Shown here: positions 1 through 4,780 of the stretch, piece after piece
Numbering within the stretch: the stretch's first letter is position 1
How the letters are laid out: each line of letters starts with the position of its first letter
Assembly (NCBI GenBank): GCA_003525885.1
Contig: DQIG01000331.1
Location: forward strand, 1,694-7,260
Source of the DNA: Stenotrophomonas sp.
GTDB lineage: Bacteria > Pseudomonadota > Gammaproteobacteria > Xanthomonadales > Xanthomonadaceae
Reading direction: 5' to 3'
Length of the DNA: 5,567 bases
Position numbers and translations under genes: made by a program
Notes under the pieces: generated by a model
Databases searched by the model: none
What the model was told of the DNA's origin: nothing
What the model saw: only the letters and a program-made list of their open reading frames with translations

Positions 1-251
1 GACCCCGCGACGGCGGCAGCGGCCAATTTGGCCTTGCTGCCTGAACGGTTCATCGCCCGGCGGATGGCCTCACCCACGGCCTCCACTTCAACGATGTTCT
101 TCTCCACCACCGCATTCGGCGGAAGAGGTTCCACAGCGTAATGTTCCACGCGGAAACGATTGCCACTGCGGGACAGCTGCAAAAGCTTTACCGCAGTCGA
201 ACTGATGTCGACGCCAACAAGCGGCGACTGACTTTTTGGGATGAGCCCCAC
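1..251 (-). CDS. pilM: Type IV pilus inner-membrane platform protein PilM, N-terminal part (runs off the left edge)
   Basis: PilM is the cytoplasmic, FtsA/actin-like ATPase-fold protein that docks on the short cytoplasmic tail of PilN and links the pilus motors to the PilNOP alignment complex. The visible 83 codons begin GLIPKSQSPLVGVDISSTAV after the start residue. The phosphate-1-type segment GVDISSTAVKLLQL lies near residues 13-26 and is typical of PilM; KNIVEVEAVGEAIRRAM follows further on. The start is a GTG at 249-251, chosen because the PilM N-terminus (short GL..K lead, then the actin-like strand) aligns there and an AGGGGAG Shine-Dalgarno sits 5 bases upstream. The first in-frame ATG lies too far inside the conserved region. 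Most of the roughly 350-residue family length is beyond the window. Divergence from mrcA matches the order known in Pseudomonas and Xanthomonadaceae, where pilNOPQ follow pilM. Identification is by recognition of the translated sequence. Confidence 0.95.
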   Translation of the reverse strand, partial: MGLIPKSQSPLVGVDISSTAVKLLQLSRSGNRFRVEHYAVEPLPPNAVVEKNIVEVEAVGEAIRRAMNRSGSKAKLAAAAVAG

Positions 252-256
252 GGTTT

Positions 257-263
257 CTCCCCT
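257..263 (-). promoter_or_regulatory. Ribosome binding site that fixes the pilM GTG start
   Basis: On the minus strand AGGGGAG stands 5 bases before the GTG at 249-251. It is the only good Shine-Dalgarno near the N-terminus and supports GTG over later ATG codons. Confidence 0.75.
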
Positions 264-301
264 GCCGACGGGCACTTGGACGCAAGAGCTGCGTCCGCGC
301 A

Positions 302-329
302 TTAATAACGTATTCTTAGCAAATGACAA
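302..329 (-). promoter_or_regulatory. Probable sigma70-type promoter of pilM
   Basis: Reading the minus strand, TTGTCA (324-329) matches the -35 consensus at 5 of 6 positions. After a 16-base spacer comes TATTAA (302-307), matching the -10 consensus at 4 of 6. The spacer and surroundings are AT-rich against a GC-rich background. Transcription would start near 295, giving a leader of about 44 bases before the GTG. This is a motif reading without experimental support. Confidence 0.5.
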
Positions 330-334
330 CCGCC

Positions 335-368
335 CTGCTGTGAAATCCCTCACGGATTCACGAAGCAG
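335..368. repeat. Imperfect dyad in the pilM-mrcA divergent region
   Basis: CTGCT (335-339) pairs with AGCAG (364-368). Inside it GTGAAATCC (340-348) pairs with GGATTCAC (354-361) with one bulged A, around a 5-base centre; two bases (362-363) are unpaired on the right arm. The dyad begins 6 bases upstream of the pilM -35 hexamer and lies before the presumed mrcA start of transcription. It could be a binding site for a dimeric regulator or simply a chance structure. No known operator is recognised. Confidence 0.35.
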
Positions 369-427
369 CCCCTGGCAATTCCCCTTGCGCTCCCCGGTGC
401 CGACCCCAGCCGCCACCTTGCGTAATC

Positions 428-433
428 TATACT
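428..433 (+). promoter_or_regulatory. Possible -10 element for mrcA
   Basis: TATACT matches the -10 consensus at 5 of 6 positions and lies 37 bases before the mrcA ATG. No good -35 hexamer is visible at 16-18 bases upstream (the bases there are C-rich), so the promoter would be weak, activator-dependent, or elsewhere in the region. Confidence 0.3.
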
Positions 434-470
434 CTGCGACCACGAAATTCGCAATCGGAATCTGAACCCG

Positions 471-2894
471 ATGACTCGACTCCGCCGCTGGCTGCGCTGG
501 ATCTTCCTGATTGTCCTGGTCCTGGCGCTGATCGGCGCGGCCGCCGTGGGCGGTCTGTACTATGCCGTTTCCTCCAAGCTTCCCGACGTGCAGACCCTGC
601 GCGACGTGGAAATGCAGGAGCCGATGTACGTCTATGCTGCCGACGGCAAGCTGATGGCGGTGTTCGGCGAGACCCGGCGCACCCCGATCACCATGAAGGA
701 CGTGCCGGAGAAGCTGAAGCAGGCCTTCCTGGCGACCGAGGACGCTCGCTTCTACGAGCACGGCGGTGTGGACTACATGGGCATCGGCCGCGCGGTGTGG
801 CTGCTGGCCACCACCAGCGACAAGCGTGTGCCGGGTGGCTCCACCATCACCCAGCAGGTCGCCCGCCAGTTCTTCCTCAGCTCCGAGTACAGCTATACCC
901 GCAAGCTGGCCGAGATCCTGCTGGCGCGGAAGATCGAATCCGAGCTGAGCAAGGACGAGATCTTCGAGCTGTACCTGAACAAGAGTTTCTTCGGCAACCG
1001 CGCCTACGGCGTGGCCGCTGCCGCCGAGTTCTATTACGGCAAGAAGCTGAACGAGCTGGACCTGGACGAGATGGCCTCGCTGGCCGGTATCCCCAAGTTC
1101 CCCTCGTCGGGCAACCCGATCTCCAACCCGGAGCGTGCCCGCCAGCGCCGTGACAACTACGTGCTGCAGCGCATGGCCGACCTGAAGTTCGTCAGCCAGG
1201 CCGAGGCCGACGCGGCCAAGGCCGTGCCGATGCACGCCACCGCGCATGAGCCGCCGGTGCAGGTCGATGCGCCCTACGTGGCCGAACTGGTGCGCCAGGA
1301 AATGATCGCCCGCTTCGGCGGCGACGTGGTCAACAAGGGCTACCACGTCACCACCACGATCGACTCCACCCTGCAGACCGCCGCCAACCTGGCCATCCGC
1401 GATGGCCTGCTGCTGTACGACCACCGCCACGGCTGGCACGGCGTGGAGAAGCAGGTGCAGCTGGGCGCCGGCGACGATACCGCCGCCCTGGCCGAGCACC
1501 TGCGCGGCATGTTCGGCCAGGCCGGCCTGCTGCCGGCGATCGTCGCCAGCACGGGGGCCGATGGCAGCGCCACGGTGGTGCTGGCCAACCGTACCGAGAT
1601 CGTGTTGCCGGCCGGTGCCGCCAAGTGGACCAACAAGACCCCGGGCAAGCTGGTGCAGCGCGGTGACATCGTGCGTGTGCGCGCCGGTGCCAAGGAAGGT
1701 GAGTGGCTGCTGGACCAGATCCCGCGCGGCCAGTCCGCCCTGGTCTCGCTGGATGCCCACAACGGCGCGCTGAAGGCGCTGGTCGGTGGCTTCAGCTTCT
1801 CCGGCAACAAGTTCAACCGCGCGACCCAGGCCCGCCGCCAGCCGGGTTCGAGCTTCAAGCCGTTCGTCTACGCGGCCGCCTTCGACAAGGGCTACAACCC
1901 GGCCTCGATCGTGCTCGACGCCCCGGTCGTGTTCCGCGACCGCCGCGGCAAGACCTGGGCCCCGCAGAACGACGGCGGCGGCTTCCGTGGTCCGATGCGC
2001 CTGCGCGAAGCGCTGGTGCAGTCGCGCAACCTGGTCTCCGTGCGCCTGCTTGATGGCATGGGTGTGGACTACGCGCGCAAGTACATCAGCGAGTTTGGCT
2101 TTGCCGAATCGGAGCTGCCGCCGAACCTGTCGATGTCGCTGGGTACCGCTTCGCTGACCCCGCTGTCGGTGGCCCGTGGCTACGCCGTGTTCGCCAATGG
2201 CGGCTCGCGCGTGGATACCTGGCTGATCGACCAGGTCAATGACCGCGACGGCAACCTCGTGTTCAAGGAAAACCCGGCGCTGGCCTGCCGCGACTGCGCC
2301 GGCAGCAGCGACCAGCCGGTCAACCAGGTGGTGGACGGCTTCAACTTCGGCGCCCCGGCGCCGAAGGTGGACCCGGCCGCTGCGGCCAAGGCCGAAGCCA
2401 AGACCGAAACCCCGGCGGCCCCGGTCAACCCGGATGCCCGCACCGCCCCGCGCGCGATCGACGCCCGTACCGCCTACCAGCTGGTGTCGATGATGCGCGA
2501 CGTGGTCCAGCGCGGTACCGGCGTGCAGGCCAAGGTGCTCGGCCGCGAGGACGTGGGCGGCAAGACCGGCTCCACCAACGACCACCGCGACGCCTGGTTC
2601 TCCGGCTTCGGCGGCCCGTACGTGACCACCGTGTGGGTGGGCCGCGACGACTTCCGCTCGCTGGGCTACCGCGAATACGGTGGCAAGGCCGCCCTGCCGA
2701 TCTGGATCGACTACATGCGCACTGCGCTGAAGGACACCCCGATCGCCCAGAACGACCCGCCCAGCGGCATGGTCCAGGCCACCCTCAACGGCGCCACCGA
2801 GTGGGTGAAGGTGGAAGACATGGACCGCCTGACCGACTACGACCTGAACCTCAATACGCCGCAGGCCGACGCCGCCGCGTTCGATATCTTCTGA
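471..2894 (+). CDS. mrcA: Penicillin-binding protein 1A, bifunctional peptidoglycan glycosyltransferase/transpeptidase
   Basis: Class A PBP that polymerises lipid II into glycan strands and crosslinks their stem peptides, anchored in the inner membrane with its catalytic domains in the periplasm. At 807 aa it is full length for PBP1A. A basic N-terminus (MTRLRRWLRW) precedes one membrane segment (about 11-32). GT51 motifs follow in order: EDARFYEHGG with catalytic Glu90, GGSTITQQ (122-129), RKLAEILLARKIE (144-156), the KDEIFELYLN region (161-170) and the LAGIPKFPSSGNP region (204-216). An OB-like domain spans about 290-425. The transpeptidase has Ser460-SF-Lys463, Ser518-Arg-Asn520 and Lys698-Thr-Gly700. 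A Cys606/Cys609 pair and the C-terminal DIF resemble E. coli PBP1A. Residues about 624-660 form an Ala/Pro-rich insert before the KTG region. The ATG at 471 places the basic tip directly before the membrane segment; its Shine-Dalgarno is weak. Loss of mrcA in S. maltophilia is reported to derepress the L1/L2 beta-lactamases. Confidence 0.97.
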   Translation: MTRLRRWLRWIFLIVLVLALIGAAAVGGLYYAVSSKLPDVQTLRDVEMQEPMYVYAADGKLMAVFGETRRTPITMKDVPEKLKQAFLATEDARFYEHGGVDYMGIGRAVWLLATTSDKRVPGGSTITQQVARQFFLSSEYSYTRKLAEILLARKIESELSKDEIFELYLNKSFFGNRAYGVAAAAEFYYGKKLNELDLDEMASLAGIPKFPSSGNPISNPERARQRRDNYVLQRMADLKFVSQAEADAAKAVPMHATAHEPPVQVDAPYVAELVRQEMIARFGGDVVNKGYHVTTTIDSTLQTAANLAIRDGLLLYDHRHGWHGVEKQVQLGAGDDTAALAEHLRGMFGQAGLLPAIVASTGADGSATVVLANRTEIVLPAGAAKWTNKTPGKLVQRGDIVRVRAGAKEGEWLLDQIPRGQSALVSLDAHNGALKALVGGFSFSGNKFNRATQARRQPGSSFKPFVYAAAFDKGYNPASIVLDAPVVFRDRRGKTWAPQNDGGGFRGPMRLREALVQSRNLVSVRLLDGMGVDYARKYISEFGFAESELPPNLSMSLGTASLTPLSVARGYAVFANGGSRVDTWLIDQVNDRDGNLVFKENPALACRDCAGSSDQPVNQVVDGFNFGAPAPKVDPAAAAKAEAKTETPAAPVNPDARTAPRAIDARTAYQLVSMMRDVVQRGTGVQAKVLGREDVGGKTGSTNDHRDAWFSGFGGPYVTTVWVGRDDFRSLGYREYGGKAALPIWIDYMRTALKDTPIAQNDPPSGMVQATLNGATEWVKVEDMDRLTDYDLNLNTPQADAAAFDIF

Positions 2895-2905
2895 GGAAGG
2901 GTTCG

Positions 2906-2929
2906 GTGGGTGCCAACCTTGGTTGGCAC
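2906..2929 (+). repeat. REP-like hairpin A (GTGG-headed), just after mrcA
   Basis: TGCCAACC (2911-2918), a TT loop and GGTTGGCA (2921-2928) form a perfect 8-bp stem. The preceding GTGG is a variant of the GTAG head that marks Stenotrophomonas REP elements. It begins 12 bases after the mrcA stop and could slow 3' exonucleases or act as a weak terminator, but no true T-run follows. Confidence 0.75.
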
Positions 2930-2937
2930 TGCCCTTT

Positions 2938-3004
2938 GTAGAGCCGAGCCATGCTCGGCTCCGGGGGCCCACGGTAGAGCAGCCGAGCATGGGCTCGGCT
3001 CTAC
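2938..3004. repeat. Inverted pair of GTAG-type REP elements (B and C)
   Basis: Element B (2938-2960, plus) has GTAG, then stem AGCCGAGC, loop CAT, stem GCTCGGCT. Element C (2981-3004) is the same sequence on the minus strand with one extra base in the loop, so the two arms can pair with each other or fold separately. C also has a GTAG at 2974-2977 facing its terminal CTAC (3001-3004), so it can form a longer stem with a 3-base bulge. Head, stem size and paired layout match the SMAG/GTAG REP family of S. maltophilia, which is thought to be moved by REP-associated tyrosine transposases. No such transposase lies in the window. Confidence 0.88.
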
Positions 3005-3030
3005 AGGATCAACGGCACCCTTTTGCCCCG

Positions 3031-3081
3031 GTAGATGCCAACCTTGGTTGGCGCTTCGTGCCGACCAAGGTCGGCACCTAC
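3031..3081. repeat. Inverted pair of GTAG-type REP elements (D and E), second stem class
   Basis: Element D (3031-3052, plus) has GTAG, AT, then GCCAACC-TT-GGTTGGC. Element E (3058-3081) is on the minus strand, with stem GTGCCGACC-AA-GGTCGGCAC and its GTAG head seen as CTAC at 3078-3081. The two are 5 bases apart. D and E differ by matched changes on both sides of the stem (A-T against G-C pair), so pairing is kept. It lies about 85 bases before the next gene, so transcripts from mrcA would cross it. Confidence 0.85.
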
Positions 3082-3151
3082 CAGAGCAGCAACATCCGCC
3101 ATACCCACGCAGATGTCACATCCCTGCGCTAGTCTGTAGCCAGGTCGCAAC

Positions 3152-3157
3152 AGGGAG
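3152..3157 (+). promoter_or_regulatory. Ribosome binding site that sets the start of the 214-aa gene
   Basis: AGGGAG stands 7 bases before the ATG at 3165. It argues against in-frame starts further upstream, which would translate the REP hairpins. Confidence 0.7.
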
Positions 3158-3164
3158 TCATCGC

Positions 3165-3809
3165 ATGCATCGCGCCCGCCAGCATGCTGCCAGCCAGACC
3201 CGCGAGCGGCGTCACCGCCTCGCCCACGAAGCCGCCCGCCTGATGGCCGAAGGCGGCATCCGCGACTACCACCAGGCCAAGCTGAAGGCCGCCAGCCGCC
3301 TCGGCATCCACGACGATGCCTCCCTGCCCCGCAATACCGAGATCGAAGACGCCCTGCGCGAATACCAGCGGCTGTTCTCCGGGCCCCAGCACGGCAACGA
3401 ACTGCAGCGCCGCCGCGAGGCCGCGATGCGTGCGCTGGAGTTCCTGCACGGCTTCGCGCCACGCCTGGCCGGCCCGGTCCTGGAGGGCACTGCCGATGCC
3501 AACAGCCCCGTGCAACTGCACCTGCACAGCGACGACCCGGAAGCCGTGCATCGTTTCCTGGACGAGCACGGCATCCCAGCCGAATCGCGGACGCGCCGGT
3601 TGCGCATGGACCGCGAGCGCAGCCTGGATGTGCCGGTGTGGGTGTTCAGTGCCGAGGAGCTGACCTTCGACCTGGCTGTACTGCCGTACGACGCCCTGCG
3701 CCAAGCACCATTGTCGCCGGTGGATGAAAAGCCGATGCGGCGCGCGTCCGTGTCGCAATTGCGGCAGCTGCTGGCCGAAGCGGAGATCACCGCGTACATC
3801 GGCGGGTAG
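3165..3809 (+). CDS. Conserved protein of unknown function, possible degenerate nucleotidyltransferase-like fold
   Basis: 214 aa, soluble, with no signal peptide or membrane segment. The N-terminal third is helical and basic (RERRHRLAHEAARLMAEGG near 13-31, then AKLKAASRLG near 38-47). Residues about 77-97 form another charged helix. The C-terminal half reads GPVLEGTADANSPVQLHLHS (103-122), DDPEAVHRFLDEHGIP (123-138), a basic RTRRLR patch, VWVFSAEELTFDLAVLPYDALR (158-179), then PLSPVDEKPMRRAS (182-195). The glycine-led strand and the later FDL strand recall the Pol-beta nucleotidyltransferase layout, but the acidic pair expected after the first strand is missing (SPVQLHL), so catalysis is doubtful. 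I recall similar proteobacterial proteins, some labelled UDP-N-acetylmuramate-alanine ligase in databases; nothing here resembles a Mur ligase (no P-loop, half the length). Clear Shine-Dalgarno and family-like sequence make the gene secure; its function is not. Confidence 0.85.
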   Translation: MHRARQHAASQTRERRHRLAHEAARLMAEGGIRDYHQAKLKAASRLGIHDDASLPRNTEIEDALREYQRLFSGPQHGNELQRRREAAMRALEFLHGFAPRLAGPVLEGTADANSPVQLHLHSDDPEAVHRFLDEHGIPAESRTRRLRMDRERSLDVPVWVFSAEELTFDLAVLPYDALRQAPLSPVDEKPMRRASVSQLRQLLAEAEITAYIGG

Positions 3810-3863
3810 GCGGTAACGCCGGCCCATGGCCGACGGGTACAGCGGTACGGTCCGATTCGGATG

Positions 3864-3888
3864 GTGGGTGCGGACCGTTGGTCCGCAC
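3864..3888 (+). repeat. REP-like hairpin F (GTGG-headed), third stem class
   Basis: GTGG is followed by GTGCGGACC (3868-3876), loop GTT and GGTCCGCAC (3880-3888), a perfect 9-bp stem. Head and stem length match the hairpins on the far side of the 214-aa gene, but the stem sequence differs. CGGTCCG at 3848-3854 can compete for CGGACCG at 3871-3877. It lies 54 bases after the 214-aa gene stop and may help end or protect that transcript. Confidence 0.7.
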
Positions 3889-3923
3889 GGTGCTTCAACC
3901 CTCCGGATAGCTGACCGAAGCGC

Positions 3924-3946
3924 AGCCGAGCATGGCTCGGCTCTAC
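3924..3946 (-). repeat. GTAG-type REP hairpin G, identical to element B
   Basis: On the minus strand this is GTAG, AGCCGAGC, CAT, GCTCGGCT, the same 23 bases as element B (2938-2960) in the opposite orientation. It starts 18 bases beyond the stop codon of the minus-strand gene at 3965, inside the convergent gap, so it can act as a 3'-end structure for that transcript. No T-run follows, so it is not a classical intrinsic terminator. Confidence 0.87.
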
Positions 3947-3964
3947 ACGTGTATGCCCCCTGCC

Positions 3965-4711
3965 CTACCAGACATCATGGTGCTGCTCTTCCGTCTCATC
4001 GCCAAGCAGGCGCATCAGCCAGGGCGCACCCGCACGCTGTGGGTACGCCATCATCATCCGGGCATGCATGTTCTGCAGGTCCCCCAGCAGCCAGGTCTGG
4101 TTGTAGACATCGCCGAACGGGTCGGACCAGGCGGTCTGTATCCGCGCACGTTCACCGCCGTCGAGGTCGGGCATCCTGTCCAGCGGCACCTCCAGCACCG
4201 GCTCCAGCGCCCGGTTGATGGCAGCGTTCTCCGCTTCCGCCGCGCGCATAAGCTCAAGCCGATGACTCACCTGCCAGCATGGGAAGGGGAAGCAGCTTCC
4301 CGTGGCGTCGATATACGCCGCCATGTCGGCCAGCATGTGGGCTTTCAGCTGCCACACCATCGCGCTGTCCAGCAGTTGCCGCACCCGCAGCGTGCGCAGC
4401 GTGCCAGCCCGGACGTCTTCCGGCGTGGTGAACGGCTCGCCGGGCGTAGGGCCACCATGCCGCACCAGCACGATGCGATGGATCGCCTCATGGGTGATGT
4501 TCTCCACGCGCAGTGCGGCCGTCTCCGGGTGCACGCGCGGTGGCGGCACGCTCGCCACCCGCCAGTGGTACCAGACCACCAGCGCCATGCCCGTCATGCA
4601 CAACAGGGTGAACAGCACCCAGCGATCCAGATTGCGGGCGTAGTAGTAATACCGCGCCCGCCACAGATAGAACGTGCGGTAGCTGATGAATCGGCTTACC
4701 CATCGATACAT
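3965..4711 (-). CDS. Single-pass membrane protein of unknown function, encoded after a trimeric autotransporter
   Basis: 248 aa, family not recognised. The N-terminus is aromatic and basic (RARYYYYARNLDR, 18-30), followed by one membrane helix (WVLFTLLCMTGMALVVWYHW, 31-50). The positive residues before it suggest a cytoplasmic N-terminus and a periplasmic domain of about 200 residues. That domain is mostly helical, with Cys140 and Cys145 (GSCFPFPC) able to form a disulfide, a charged helix (LELMRAAEAENAAINRALE, 152-170), a WLLGDLQNMHARMMMAYP segment (207-224) and an acidic/His tail (ETEEQHHDVW). The ATG at 4709-4711 is preferred because GAGGA lies 7 bases before it. An ATG at 4775-4777, four bases after the adhesin stop, would add 22 Arg-rich residues; it has only a weak Shine-Dalgarno. 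Same strand and a 69-base gap suggest an operon with the adhesin, so a role in adhesin assembly or stability (compare TpgA or SadB, to which I see no sequence likeness) is a hypothesis only. Confidence 0.75.
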   Translation of the reverse strand: MYRWVSRFISYRTFYLWRARYYYYARNLDRWVLFTLLCMTGMALVVWYHWRVASVPPPRVHPETAALRVENITHEAIHRIVLVRHGGPTPGEPFTTPEDVRAGTLRTLRVRQLLDSAMVWQLKAHMLADMAAYIDATGSCFPFPCWQVSHRLELMRAAEAENAAINRALEPVLEVPLDRMPDLDGGERARIQTAWSDPFGDVYNQTWLLGDLQNMHARMMMAYPQRAGAPWLMRLLGDETEEQHHDVW

Positions 4712-4718
4712 GGCCATT

Positions 4719-4731
4719 TCCTCGGCAAGGA
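4719..4731 (-). promoter_or_regulatory. Ribosome binding site partly paired in a small hairpin
   Basis: On the minus strand GAGGA (4719-4723) is the Shine-Dalgarno of the 248-aa gene. Its AGGA can pair with UCCU (4728-4731) just upstream across a 5-base loop. The stem is only 4 bp, but it lies directly against the strong hairpin at 4732-4771 and could stack on it, lowering translation. Confidence 0.4.
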
Positions 4732-4771
4732 CCCCGGCGCGACGGGGTGGAATACGCGCGTCACGCCGGGG
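4732..4771 (-). repeat. Strong 13-bp RNA hairpin between adhesin and membrane-protein genes
   Basis: On the minus-strand RNA, CCCCGGCGUGACG (4771-4759) pairs with CGUCGCGCCGGGG (4744-4732) over 13 bp with one U-G pair and a 14-base loop. It begins 9 bases after the adhesin stop. There is no U-run after it (UCCUUGCCG follows), so it is not a normal intrinsic terminator. It is better read as an mRNA-stability or processing structure, or a translation control, that sets unequal output from the two genes. Its sequence is unrelated to the REP hairpins in the window. Confidence 0.6.
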
Positions 4772-4780
4772 CTCCATCGC

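Noticed and set aside
88..285. Minus-strand 65-codon open frame
   Set aside because: It is a frame-shifted shadow of pilM; the true frame starts at GTG 251 and stays open to the window edge.
241..465. Plus-strand 74-codon open frame between pilM and mrcA
   Set aside because: No ribosome site or recognisable sequence, and it crosses the pilM promoter and the dyad. Its end 5 bases before mrcA suggests a leader peptide only weakly.
2906..3081. Possible CRISPR array or intrinsic terminators
   Set aside because: The repeats are palindromic REPs in alternating orientation with irregular short gaps, not direct repeats with uniform spacers, and none is followed by a T-run.
2910..3164. In-frame upstream extension of the 214-aa gene to an ATG at 2910 (299 aa)
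   Set aside because: The extension would translate through four REP hairpins and has no ribosome site, while ATG 3165 has AGGGAG 7 bases upstream and begins the family-like sequence.
3129..3898. Two minus-strand open frames of 210 and 232 codons
   Set aside because: Both are antisense to the 214-aa gene, which has the better start and protein-like sequence. Their translations are low-complexity Arg/Ala/Gly-rich.
4712..4777. Start of the membrane-protein gene at ATG 4777 or ATG 4717
   Set aside because: ATG 4777 has a weak ribosome site and would make the strong hairpin coding with an Arg-rich lead. ATG 4717 lies only 1 base from GAGGA. Coupling from the adhesin stop at 4781 keeps 4777 possible but less likely.
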